64,000 nucleotides of DNA from Bacillus sp. FJAT-47783 (GTDB lineage Bacteria > Bacillota > Bacilli > Bacillales > Aeribacillaceae): positions 51,726 through 115,725 of the forward strand of contig NZ_JAKZKS010000011.1 of NCBI RefSeq assembly GCF_022808615.1, in the 5' to 3' direction. Shown piece after piece: positions 55,218 through 63,620 of the stretch. A program made the translations under genes and the position numbers. The notes below the pieces were generated by a model that saw nothing but the letters and a program-made list of their open reading frames with translations, ran no database searches and was not told the DNA's origin. Position 1 is the stretch's first letter; every line of letters begins with the position of its first letter.

Positions 55218-56102
55218 TTAAAATCCCTCCATTAATTCTTGAATATATTGTCTTTTCTTTTGAACGTATTCTTCAGCTGAAAAATCAATGGTTTTTGATT
55301 TATATTGATAAGAACCCTCTTTTACTTTCTCACGAATTTGATAGAATTCTTGCTCATTTACAGAACGATACTTCCACAAGTTACCAGGATTCGCTAAAAA
55401 GTATGAATCATTAAAATCCTTTAAATATCTCTTTTGATCATATACAGGCACCGCTGACATCCCAATAAGCTGATAACTTCCAGATGAGCGTGATGGATAG
55501 ATAACGGTAAATGCGCCGCCAATACCTACAGCTTCCTTTGGGGTATCAGTTCTCGGACTATAATATTTCGGTGCTTGAATCATCTCTTCATGCGAAAGTC
55601 CTAGCGGAAATCCCCAAGCTGTTCCAGGGATAAATCCAAGCATTGTAATTAAGTATGGCATTCTTGAATGCGCCTCTATAAACTCTTCTTTATAATGAAA
55701 TCCATTTACCTTCATGACATATTCAAAATTTGATCCTTGAGGATTTTGGTGTCTTTGCTTAAATTTTTCAGCATATTCGCGTGTCAGCGGGTCGTCATAC
55801 CAAATTGGAATTTCGATCATTTTACTTTTTAAATTTAATTCGGAAATATTGCTTTTTGTACAATCAATTTCACGTAAATAATCAAGTAAATCATATGGAG
55901 AGATTAAATTAGGATTATATCGAACAAGGTATGAAGCATTTGCTGGATAGATTTCAATAATTCCAGGAATATTTCGTTTTCGTAATTCATTTGTTATGGC
56001 AATTGCTTTAAAATTGCTTTCAGCACTCATGTCTTTCGCTATTTCTGCATAAATATATTCATCCCCACATAGATCGAAGCGTGTTTCAGGAAAAGTAAAC
56101 AA
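55218..56102 (-). CDS. PxpB/KipI-like carboxyltransferase-family subunit
   Basis: The 294-residue protein contains the CT_C_D (AHS1) domain with the family hallmarks MLGFIPGTAWGFPLGLSH, SPRTDTPKEAVGIGGAF and YPSRSSGSYQLIGMSAV. In PxpB proteins this region binds the partner PxpC and the substrate. TTG start behind AAAGGAGAG, 14 bp after the regulator gene, so the three genes are one transcript. No pxpA (LamB/YcsF) gene is in the window. Confidence 0.85.
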   Translation of the reverse strand: MFTFPETRFDLCGDEYIYAEIAKDMSAESNFKAIAITNELRKRNIPGIIEIYPANASYLVRYNPNLISPYDLLDYLREIDCTKSNISELNLKSKMIEIPIWYDDPLTREYAEKFKQRHQNPQGSNFEYVMKVNGFHYKEEFIEAHSRMPYLITMLGFIPGTAWGFPLGLSHEEMIQAPKYYSPRTDTPKEAVGIGGAFTVIYPSRSSGSYQLIGMSAVPVYDQKRYLKDFNDSYFLANPGNLWKYRSVNEQEFYQIREKVKEGSYQYKSKTIDFSAEEYVQKKRQYIQELMEGF

Positions 56103-56116
56103 CTCGTTTCTCTCCT

Positions 56117-58150
56117 TTAATTTAATACCTTCTTCATTCGTCTGCTAATCGTAGATGGACTGATTCCTAAAACTTCTGCTGCTTTTGCTGCAGTCCCATA
56201 TTTATTTATCGCTTGCTTAATTAATTGGCTTTCAACTTCATCCACTGCATCTTTTAGCGGCATTATTCCATATACAGATACAAAAGATTCCTCATTCTCT
56301 ATTTCAGACTGATAAATAATTTGATAGACATCCTTTTGCTGAATAACGACTTGCTTCGTTGTAACGACTAACCTTTCAACAACATTTTGTAGTTCACGAA
56401 CATTCCCTGGCCAACGATAGCTTTCTAATAGTTGTAATGCTTCTCTTGAAAATCTTTTTTCTTTCCTATACTTCTCGTTAAGCTGCTGTAAGAAATATAG
56501 TGATAAAGAAATAATATCGTCCTTTCGTTGGCGAAGTGGTGGAATAAATATTGGAATAACATGGAGTCGGTAATACAAATCTTCCCGAAACTTTTTTTCA
56601 TAAACCATCTTTTTTAAATCACGATTTGTAGCGGCAATGATTCGAACATCAATTTTAATCGGCTTTATCCCGCCAACTCGAACGATTTCTCGTTCTTGTA
56701 TGACTCGTAATAGCTTTACTTGCATATGGAATGGCATTTCAGTAATTTCATCAAGTAAAACGGTTCCACCATCTGCTGCTTCAAACAAACCAACTTTCCT
56801 TTCAACTGCACTCGTAAACGCCCCTTTTTCATGTCCAAACAATTCACTTTCTAATAAATTGTCTGGTATGGCACCACAGTTAACACTCATAAATGGCTTG
56901 TCTTGTCTATCACTTAATGAGTGCAAATGGCGAGCAAATACTTCCTTTCCAACCCCCGATTCTCCTATAAGAAGAACTGTAGAGTCGACAACGGCGATAC
57001 GTCCCATTTCTCCAACGAGGCTTTTCATCTTATTCGAGCGATAAACAAGCGGCTTTTCCATAAGAGTTGATTCAGAATGATTATTCGTTTGAGCGACTGC
57101 TAATTCTTCTTTTAACCGATCAACTTCTGTAATATCACGAGAAATAACGACTACCTTTTGAAATTCTCCATCTTTATAAATAGGTGTTGCGGTTGACCAA
57201 ATTTTCGTTTTAGCGTTTTGTTGGACGATGCTAACTTTTTTCTCTTCTTTTATACATTGGCTCACAACATTTGGTGTAAAGAACCCTTCTTTTTCTAAGT
57301 CATAGACATTTGCACCAATAAGAGGCTCTTGTGTATCTACATGCCAGAAATCTTTCAAAAAAGTTCCAGCTAATCTTGTAATGACACCGTTAAGATTCAC
57401 AACTAGAATTTGTTCATTTGAAGAAGAATAAATCGCCTGAAAATCTTCATTTAATTCCTTTACAAATTCTAATTCATTCACTGCTTCTTTCCAATGTTCT
57501 TGAAGATAAAAAATATGAACGATGCCATTCACTTTCCCCTCTTTATAGATGGGTGAAAAGTGGCCACTCATCTGCTTAAAATTAAACGAGCTCTTCACAC
57601 TGATAAGACGTTTCCCCATAAGCACTTCTTGGATATCCTCTTCTACCGTTATCAATGTTTTGTAATTACGACCGATTAAAAAAGAACGGGACAAACCGAG
57701 AATATTTTCGGCCACTTCATTCATAAATATAATTTCAAAATCATTATTCGTTGTAATAACTCCAAATTCAGCACTATCAATGCTTTTATTCATATGTTCA
57801 AGCATTAAACGATTCATTTCATGACGTGCATCGACAACGGTTGTATATCCAATAACATGATTTTCCTTGTTCACTCCTATAATACAATCGCTGTTATGAT
57901 AAAATTCGATCGGTGCGTAGTCACGAACCTTTAAAATATTTGTTTCGTATTGAACTGTTTGCTCAAGGTGACCCATTAATTCAATTTGTTTACAAAGTGA
58001 CTGATAATCAATATATCCTACTATTATTTCTTGTTCATAAACAAACCCTATCTCAGCGTTTGCTTCTATTAATTTCTGTATCGCTTCTTTTATCAAACAG
58101 TTCTTTTCGATTTTCACCGGAATCGCCTTTAATATTTCCCCCCACTTCAT
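56117..58150 (-). CDS. Sigma-54-dependent enhancer-binding regulator with CBS-like and PAS sensor domains
   Basis: The 677-residue activator has an N-terminal CBS-like region (to about residue 115) and two PAS domains (about 130-235 and 245-350). The AAA+ domain has Walker A GESGVGKE, the sigma-54 contact loop GAFTSA (usual GAFTGA) and Walker B GTVLLDEI. A C-terminal Fis/TyrR-type helix-turn-helix ends it (GTAAKAAEVLGISPSTISRRMKK). It is encoded between the biotin carrier and the PxpB homologue, so it most likely activates the -24/-12 promoter upstream. A separate sigma-A promoter probably supplies it. Confidence 0.9.
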   Translation of the reverse strand: MKWGEILKAIPVKIEKNCLIKEAIQKLIEANAEIGFVYEQEIIVGYIDYQSLCKQIELMGHLEQTVQYETNILKVRDYAPIEFYHNSDCIIGVNKENHVIGYTTVVDARHEMNRLMLEHMNKSIDSAEFGVITTNNDFEIIFMNEVAENILGLSRSFLIGRNYKTLITVEEDIQEVLMGKRLISVKSSFNFKQMSGHFSPIYKEGKVNGIVHIFYLQEHWKEAVNELEFVKELNEDFQAIYSSSNEQILVVNLNGVITRLAGTFLKDFWHVDTQEPLIGANVYDLEKEGFFTPNVVSQCIKEEKKVSIVQQNAKTKIWSTATPIYKDGEFQKVVVISRDITEVDRLKEELAVAQTNNHSESTLMEKPLVYRSNKMKSLVGEMGRIAVVDSTVLLIGESGVGKEVFARHLHSLSDRQDKPFMSVNCGAIPDNLLESELFGHEKGAFTSAVERKVGLFEAADGGTVLLDEITEMPFHMQVKLLRVIQEREIVRVGGIKPIKIDVRIIAATNRDLKKMVYEKKFREDLYYRLHVIPIFIPPLRQRKDDIISLSLYFLQQLNEKYRKEKRFSREALQLLESYRWPGNVRELQNVVERLVVTTKQVVIQQKDVYQIIYQSEIENEESFVSVYGIMPLKDAVDEVESQLIKQAINKYGTAAKAAEVLGISPSTISRRMKKVLN

Positions 58151-58221
58151 GCTCGTAACCCCCTTTTATAACCTGGAACAAAACGTTCAACGCCATAGGT
58201 AGTTAATAAATGTTTGATACT

Positions 58222-58251
58222 ATTATAATGAAAGGAGGAAATTTGAGTAAA
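58222..58251 (-). promoter_or_regulatory. Possible sigma-A promoter of the enhancer-binding protein gene
   Basis: TTTACT and TATAAT are 18 bp apart on the minus strand, about 70 bp ahead of the regulator start. Confidence 0.5.
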
Positions 58252-58349
58252 TAGAAGCATTTAATGACTTGTTACACAACTGCAACGTACAATACGACAC
58301 GCTTAATTAAGGGTATATTAAGTGTATCAATGTGTATACATCTTACTTT

Positions 58350-58601
58350 TTAGCTCTCTACCCTAATAACAGCAATCTCTTGTCCAACTTCAACAATATC
58401 TTCATTTTCCACTTTAAATGATTCGATTGTTCCATCCTTTTCCGCTTTTACTTCGTAGAAGTTCTTCATGATTTCAACAAGTGCAATAATATCACCCGCT
58501 TTAACCTTTTCTCCTTCCTTTACACATATTTCTTCTTTAGGACTCGACTTAAGGTAAATGATTCCTGGTATAGGTGAAAACACGCTTTTATATTCGCTCA
58601 T
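58350..58601 (-). CDS. Biotin/lipoyl-attachment carrier protein
   Basis: The 83-residue single-domain carrier has the attachment motif VEIMKNFYEV with K46 as the modified lysine; the flanking methionine and E fit biotinylation rather than lipoylation. It is the size of a stand-alone BCCP swing domain and starts FSPIPGIIYLKSS. It is the first gene downstream of a sigma-54 promoter in a cluster with carboxyltransferase-type subunits. No biotin carboxylase gene is nearby, so that activity must come from elsewhere or is not needed. Confidence 0.85.
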   Translation of the reverse strand: MSEYKSVFSPIPGIIYLKSSPKEEICVKEGEKVKAGDIIALVEIMKNFYEVKAEKDGTIESFKVENEDIVEVGQEIAVIRVES

Positions 58602-58757
58602 ATTCGTCTTACCTCACAATACCCTTTTTTTAGGCCGTTTTCACAAACTTTGTTGCTAATTAACAAGTCGTGGGGAGTGGTTTATCTATTAATTTTTTTT
58701 TACTCCTCTATTTCTTTCTACTATTTCTTTCACCGTTCCTGTATCAACTTTTAATTT

Positions 58758-58774
58758 TGCAAATTTTATGCCAA
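58758..58774 (-). promoter_or_regulatory. Sigma-54 (-24/-12) promoter
   Basis: TTGGCATAAAATTTGCA on the minus strand has GG and GC exactly 10 bases apart (consensus TTGGCAC-N5-TTGCA, one mismatch). The transcript would start near 58747, about 145 bases before the biotin carrier gene. Confidence 0.85.
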
Positions 58775-58905
58775 ATATTTAAATTTTCAAAAAATAATTA
58801 TAAAAAGACTTCTTTTTTCTTGAACTGACAATGATTTCATTTATTGCATTTTCTTTGTCAAAGGTGAAATTTCAATTACATGTATTCAAATTTTCAGGGA
58901 TATTC

Positions 58906-58940
58906 TTGCAAAAATGAAATATGATATTTCATTTTTGCAA
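58906..58940. promoter_or_regulatory. Perfect 35-bp palindrome, likely enhancer site for the sigma-54 activator
   Basis: The arms TTGCAAAAATGAAATAT and ATATTTCATTTTTGCAA are exact reverse complements around a single G. It lies about 130 bp upstream of the -24/-12 promoter, the normal position of an upstream activating sequence. The surrounding 450 bases hold no gene on either strand. Confidence 0.75.
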
Positions 58941-59073
58941 TAAAACGACGATGTTTACTTGAATACTGCTTTCAATCCGTATCTCTATTGTCATTTTTTT
59001 CTAATCATATTTCTTTTCTAGCAACCGATAATAAGATTATGTTTATTGTTTCTCAAGGAAGGAAGTGTCCGGC

Positions 59074-59922
59074 ATGCATACGATGTGGAAAGGATCGATT
59101 CGGTTTGGTTTAGTCAATATCCCAATTAAGTTATTTTCAGCAACGGAAGATAAGGATATTAAGTTGCGACAATTACATCGTAACTGTCATACACCGATAC
59201 AATACGAAAAGAAATGTCCACATTGTGATGAAACAGTTTCCAATGATGATATTGTAAAAGGGTATGAATATGTTAAAGGGAAATTTATCGTTTTAACAGA
59301 TGAGGAATTAAAAGAGCTAAAAGATGAACATGAAGATAAAACGGTCGAAATAAAAGATTTTGTTTCATTAGAAGAAATTGACCCGATTTATTATCATAGA
59401 TCGTACTATTTAGGACCGGGAGAAAACGGGATTAAGGCATACGCTTTATTACGGGAAGCGTTACTTAAATCTGGAAAAATCGGCATTGCGGAGATTACGA
59501 TTCGCTCTAAACAGCAGTTAGCTGTCGTGCGAGTGTATAACAATTGTTTAGTGATGGAAACGATTCATTATCCAGATGAAGTAAGAAGTGTCGAAAACGT
59601 TCCAAGCCTTCCTGAACAAACGACAATTGATGAAAAAGAACTATCTACTGCGATCATGCTCATCGACCAGTTGTCGACAACGTTTGAACCCGATAAATAT
59701 ACGGATGATTACAGGGAAGCACTAAAAAATAAAATCGAAGAAAAGATCAACCGAAATGAAGGCAAGGCTGTGGAAGAGGCGCCACGACAAAATGTTGTCG
59801 ATTTAATGAGCGCGTTACAAGCAAGTATCGAACGGACGAAGAAAAAAGAAAAAGCTGCGAAGAAAGAAAACGCACCGAAAACTACTGAAAAGAAAAAGAA
59901 AACTGTCCGGAAAAAAGCTTAG
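59074..59922 (+). CDS. ku: Ku, bacterial non-homologous end-joining DNA-binding protein
   Basis: The 282-residue protein has the Ku core (MWKGSIRFGLVNIPIKLF start, HYPDEVRSVENVPSLPEQ) and a lysine-rich C-terminal tail. A CxxC-type cluster (NCHTPIQYEKKCPHCDE) is seen in the N-terminal third. It binds DNA ends and recruits LigD, important during spore germination. The ATG at 59074 follows AAGGAAGGAAG; an earlier GTG is inside that site. Confidence 0.92.
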   Translation: MHTMWKGSIRFGLVNIPIKLFSATEDKDIKLRQLHRNCHTPIQYEKKCPHCDETVSNDDIVKGYEYVKGKFIVLTDEELKELKDEHEDKTVEIKDFVSLEEIDPIYYHRSYYLGPGENGIKAYALLREALLKSGKIGIAEITIRSKQQLAVVRVYNNCLVMETIHYPDEVRSVENVPSLPEQTTIDEKELSTAIMLIDQLSTTFEPDKYTDDYREALKNKIEEKINRNEGKAVEEAPRQNVVDLMSALQASIERTKKKEKAAKKENAPKTTEKKKKTVRKKA

Positions 59923-59987
59923 GCGTTTGCTTATAAGGATGTATATCTACATTTTCACAAGTAACGAAAAATGGTATTTTTCCGGAC

Positions 59988-60515
59988 TTATATCGATTGT
60001 TCAGCAATCCATTTCGCTGCATCAAGTAAATGCGGGAAGTGATAGTCTGCTTCTGGAACATCTTCTTCCCCAACTAAGATCGTTTTCACACCGGCTCTTT
60101 TGCCAGCAGTAATATCAACATCTCGGTCACCAATCATATAGCTTACTTCAAGATTAATATCATATTTATTTGCTAAATCGGTAATCATCTTCGGCTCTGG
60201 TTTGCGACAGGCACATCCGGCTTTTGGTGCATGCGAGCAATAAGCAATCTCTTTTATCGTTCCACCGTGCGTTTCGATTTCACGTAGCATTTTTTTATGT
60301 ACTTCATGTAACTGCTGTTCTTTCATATACCCGAGGGCTATCCCCCCTTGGTTTGTCACAACAAATACGTCATAGCCGTGTTCATTTAATAAACGAACGG
60401 CATCCCCTACCCCTTCCAACAAGTACAAATCGGCAGGCTTGTTAACAAATTTGACACGGTCGGATAACACTTCATTGATGACACCATCTCGATCTAAAAA
60501 TACAGCTTTATTCAT
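59988..60515 (-). CDS. HAD phosphatase, D,D-heptose 1,7-bisphosphate phosphatase-like (GmhB family)
   Basis: The 175-residue HAD enzyme has the motif I DRDGVIN, motif II VVTNQGG, and GDRDVDITAGKRAG. A zinc loop CSHAPKAGCACRKPEP is typical of GmhB-type histidinol/heptose phosphatases. In Bacillus its substrate is uncertain (heptose or another sugar phosphate). It sits between ku and ligD on the opposite strand and starts 27 bp from ligD, so those two promoters are interlocked. Confidence 0.87.
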   Translation of the reverse strand: MNKAVFLDRDGVINEVLSDRVKFVNKPADLYLLEGVGDAVRLLNEHGYDVFVVTNQGGIALGYMKEQQLHEVHKKMLREIETHGGTIKEIAYCSHAPKAGCACRKPEPKMITDLANKYDINLEVSYMIGDRDVDITAGKRAGVKTILVGEEDVPEADYHFPHLLDAAKWIAEQSI

Positions 60516-60542
60516 AAAAAAACCTCCTTAAGGGTGAATAAC

Positions 60543-62369
60543 ATGAAACCGATGCTTCCAACGTTAACATCAAGACCTCCATTAGGCAATCAGTGGATTT
60601 TCGAACCGAAATATGATGGATTTCGCGCCCTTTTTCATCTCGAAAAAACATCCTACAAATTCATTAGCCGAAACGGACATGACATCACTTCATCTTTTCC
60701 AGAAATTGAGCAATTTGTTCAAGAAAATCTTTCATCCTTTACACCGTTTCTGCCACTTCTATTAGATGGCGAGCTCGTCTGTCTCAATTCCCGTTATAAA
60801 AGCGATTTTGAAGCCATTCAACAGCGAGGTAGACTCAAATCGAAAGAGAAAATTCGTGCTCATACGGACGACTTCCCTTGTCATTATGTCGTGTTCGATA
60901 TTCTATCAATTAAAGGGGTGGATATAAGCAAAACACCGCTGATTGAACGGAAAGAAAAGTTACAGCAACTGTTTGACGTCCTTCATTTCCCATTACATGT
61001 ATGTCCGAAAAAAGAAGGGCTTATACAATTAACCGAAATGAGTCGTGACTTTCAAACGTTATGGAAAAAAGTCGTTGCTGATGAAGGAGAAGGTGTCGTT
61101 GCCAAACAACTGAATAGTACGTGGGAAAAAGGGAAAAGAACGAAGCAATGGTTAAAAATAAAAAATTATCGAACAGCACTCTTTTTTATAACCGGGTATG
61201 ATGAGTCTAATGGATATTTTCACATCGGCGTTCATCATCAAGGAAACATTCTATCGGTTGGGTCATTTACACACGGCATGAACGATGAAGAGCGGAACGC
61301 GTTATTGCACATTATTAAAGAAAACGGGACGAAAAACGGACATTTTATTGAACTCATTCCATCTATTTGTATTAAATTGAATTTTTTATCGTTTTCACAA
61401 GGACAATTACGGGAACCTTCTTTCCATTCTTTTGCGTTGGAATCACTATGGGAAGAATGTACACTTTTCCAACTAAAGATAGCCGGGAACCATATCCATA
61501 GAGACGTCCATTTTACACATCTTGATAAAGTCTTATGGCCAAAAACTCATTTAAAAAAAGACGATTATTTAGGCTATATGGCTGACGTTTCACCATTTAT
61601 GCTTCCTTTTTTACAAAATCGCGCATTAACCGTTGTTCGCTACCCACACGGTTTGTCTGGCGAAGCATTTTTTCAAAAAAATTGTCCAGACTACGCTCCT
61701 TCTTTTGTCAAAACCGTAAAAATCGATCGCATTGAATATATCGTATGTGAAGATTTATCAACACTTATGTGGTTAAGTAATCAATTAGCGATTGAGTATC
61801 ACATTCCATTTCATACGATTCATAACCAAAAACCAAAGGAAATCGTCTTTGATTTAGATCCACCGAGTAGGAACCATTTTCATTTAGCGATCCGAGCAAC
61901 TCGAGAGCTAAAGGAATGTTTTGAAAGGTTCAATCTTGTTGCTTATCCAAAATTATCAGGTAATAAAGGAATTCAACTTCATATTCCTTTACCCTCTGAA
62001 TCATTAACGTATGATGAAACGCGGGCGTTTACAGCTTTTTTTGCTCAATACTTAGTTGAACAATTTCCTCATTTATTTACGTCAGAACGATTGAAAAAGA
62101 ATCGCGGAGAGCGGTTGTACGTTGATTATATCCAGCATGCACGTGGAAAAACAATTATATGTCCATACTCTGTTCGAGGCAATGAAAACGGGACTGTTGC
62201 AGCTCCATTGTTTTGGGATGAGGTACATGATCAGCTTGATGCTTCCACCTATACGATGGAATTTGTCCTTAAGCGGTTAAAAGCGCGCGGATGCCCGCTG
62301 AAATCATATTTTACTAACGGGCAAGATGAAGTAGTTAGAGCAATCATTGATCAACTGCGGCATTTGTGA
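60543..62369 (+). CDS. ligD: LigD, ATP-dependent DNA ligase with polymerase/primase domain
   Basis: The 608-residue protein has an N-terminal ATP ligase domain with the nucleotidyl lysine K23 in FEPKYDGFRA and motif V-type KIKNYRTA. A C-terminal archaeo-eukaryotic-primase-like polymerase domain follows (VLWPKTHLKKDDYLGYM, PKEIVFDLDPPS with the metal-binding DxD, KLSGNKGIQLHIPL). This Lig-Pol order lacks the phosphoesterase domain, as in B. subtilis LigD (YkoU, 611 aa). Works with Ku. ATG at 60543 behind AAGGGTG. Confidence 0.92.
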   Translation: MKPMLPTLTSRPPLGNQWIFEPKYDGFRALFHLEKTSYKFISRNGHDITSSFPEIEQFVQENLSSFTPFLPLLLDGELVCLNSRYKSDFEAIQQRGRLKSKEKIRAHTDDFPCHYVVFDILSIKGVDISKTPLIERKEKLQQLFDVLHFPLHVCPKKEGLIQLTEMSRDFQTLWKKVVADEGEGVVAKQLNSTWEKGKRTKQWLKIKNYRTALFFITGYDESNGYFHIGVHHQGNILSVGSFTHGMNDEERNALLHIIKENGTKNGHFIELIPSICIKLNFLSFSQGQLREPSFHSFALESLWEECTLFQLKIAGNHIHRDVHFTHLDKVLWPKTHLKKDDYLGYMADVSPFMLPFLQNRALTVVRYPHGLSGEAFFQKNCPDYAPSFVKTVKIDRIEYIVCEDLSTLMWLSNQLAIEYHIPFHTIHNQKPKEIVFDLDPPSRNHFHLAIRATRELKECFERFNLVAYPKLSGNKGIQLHIPLPSESLTYDETRAFTAFFAQYLVEQFPHLFTSERLKKNRGERLYVDYIQHARGKTIICPYSVRGNENGTVAAPLFWDEVHDQLDASTYTMEFVLKRLKARGCPLKSYFTNGQDEVVRAIIDQLRHL

Positions 62370-62586
62370 ATATTAAAAACCTTCGCAAACTCTATCAAAA
62401 TACACCAAATTTATATCAAAAAGAAAATTTCTCATAAAAAGAAGGTTTTCGTAATTCAAAATAAATAACAAGACAAAAAACATTTAGCATTAAGCAAGAA
62501 GTTTCATTACAAATCCATAATTTCAATGTTTATTCAATCTTCTTCAAGCTTTTTAAATTAGTTAATATTTTAACAAAATATCTCAT

Positions 62587-62650
62587 AGGGACTCTCTGCT
62601 TTGGCGATGTTCTTTATTTCCAAACAATACCACACAAAAAGAGAGTCCCT
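62587..62650. repeat. Inverted repeat with 42-base loop
   Basis: AGGGACTCTCT and AGAGAGTCCCT are perfect 11-base arms; TTT follows the second. It lies in the 384-base gap between ligD and dat, where I see no gene. It resembles the long-loop inverted repeat at 21.3 kb in architecture but not in sequence. Confidence 0.55.
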
Positions 62651-62753
62651 TTTCAATAGAATTTCCCATTAAACCTCCCGCCTGTCGGTTAGTGGATGTA
62701 TTCTTTTTTTGTAATCAAAACAGCCTGGATCTTTGGCACCATCAAATTAAACA

Positions 62754-63620
62754 TCATTTCAATTTAATTGTCAAATTCCCGCACTGCCTTTCAATCTCTT
62801 TTTCAAAGAGATCTTGCAGTTTTTTCGTAACTAATCCAGGAGCCCCGCTCCCCACTATTTTTCCTTCAATTTCTGTTATAGGAACAATTTCTGAAGATGT
62901 ATTAGACATAAATACTTCATCTGCTTCATTTAAGACCTCCAGTGAAAAAGTTGATTCTTCGAACTTAATCCCATTTGCTCTACAAATATTTTTTATTATA
63001 CGACGGGTAATACCATTAAGGATTAGATTTGTCGCAGGATGGGTTAGCACCTTGCCGTCTTTAACAATCCAGATATTGGATGAGCTTCCTTCTGTTATTG
63101 TATAACCTCGATGTTGAATCGCTTCGTAGCTACAGGCCTCATTCGCTTTTTGCTTAGCTATGATGTTGGCAAGAAGATTTAAGCTCTTTATATCACAGCG
63201 ATTCCATCGAATGTCTTCAATCAAGATAGCTTTCACACCATTTTTCATACTATTAACTGGCCTTACCAATTCACGAGTATATGCCGTGAAAACAGGCAAT
63301 AGCTCTCTGGGATATTCATGGTTTCTTGCCGAGACACCTCTTGTAAATTGCATATATACAATTCCCTGCTCCAGCTTATTTTTAATGATCATTACTTCCA
63401 GTAACTGTTTTAGTTCATCTACAGTATAAGGTATGTTTAAGTCTATCTTCTTACCGCTTTCAAGCAACCGATCAAGATGCTCTATTGGTGTGAACATTTT
63501 TCCATTATACACTCGAATTACTTCATAAACACCATCTCCAAATTGATAACCTCGATCTTCAATATCAACTTTCGCTTCTGAACGTTCGATAAACTTTCCA
63601 TTCAATATGGCATATTCCAT
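62754..63620 (-). CDS. dat: D-amino-acid aminotransferase (class IV PLP)
   Basis: The 288-residue enzyme resembles Bacillus D-alanine aminotransferase throughout: IEDRGYQFGDGVYEVIRVYNG, IRWNRCDIKSLNLLANI with the PLP lysine in IKSLNLL, ITEGSSSNIWIV and NTSSEIVPITEIEGK. It interconverts D-alanine and D-glutamate for cell wall synthesis. Monocistronic; start ATG behind GGGAGAG. Confidence 0.9.
   Translation of the reverse strand: MEYAILNGKFIERSEAKVDIEDRGYQFGDGVYEVIRVYNGKMFTPIEHLDRLLESGKKIDLNIPYTVDELKQLLEVMIIKNKLEQGIVYMQFTRGVSARNHEYPRELLPVFTAYTRELVRPVNSMKNGVKAILIEDIRWNRCDIKSLNLLANIIAKQKANEACSYEAIQHRGYTITEGSSSNIWIVKDGKVLTHPATNLILNGITRRIIKNICRANGIKFEESTFSLEVLNEADEVFMSNTSSEIVPITEIEGKIVGSGAPGLVTKKLQDLFEKEIERQCGNLTIKLK

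Noticed and set aside
59000..59045. Possible sigma-G promoter for ku (CGATAATA box)
   Set aside because: The -35 region does not match TGNATA at proper spacing, so it is too weak to list.
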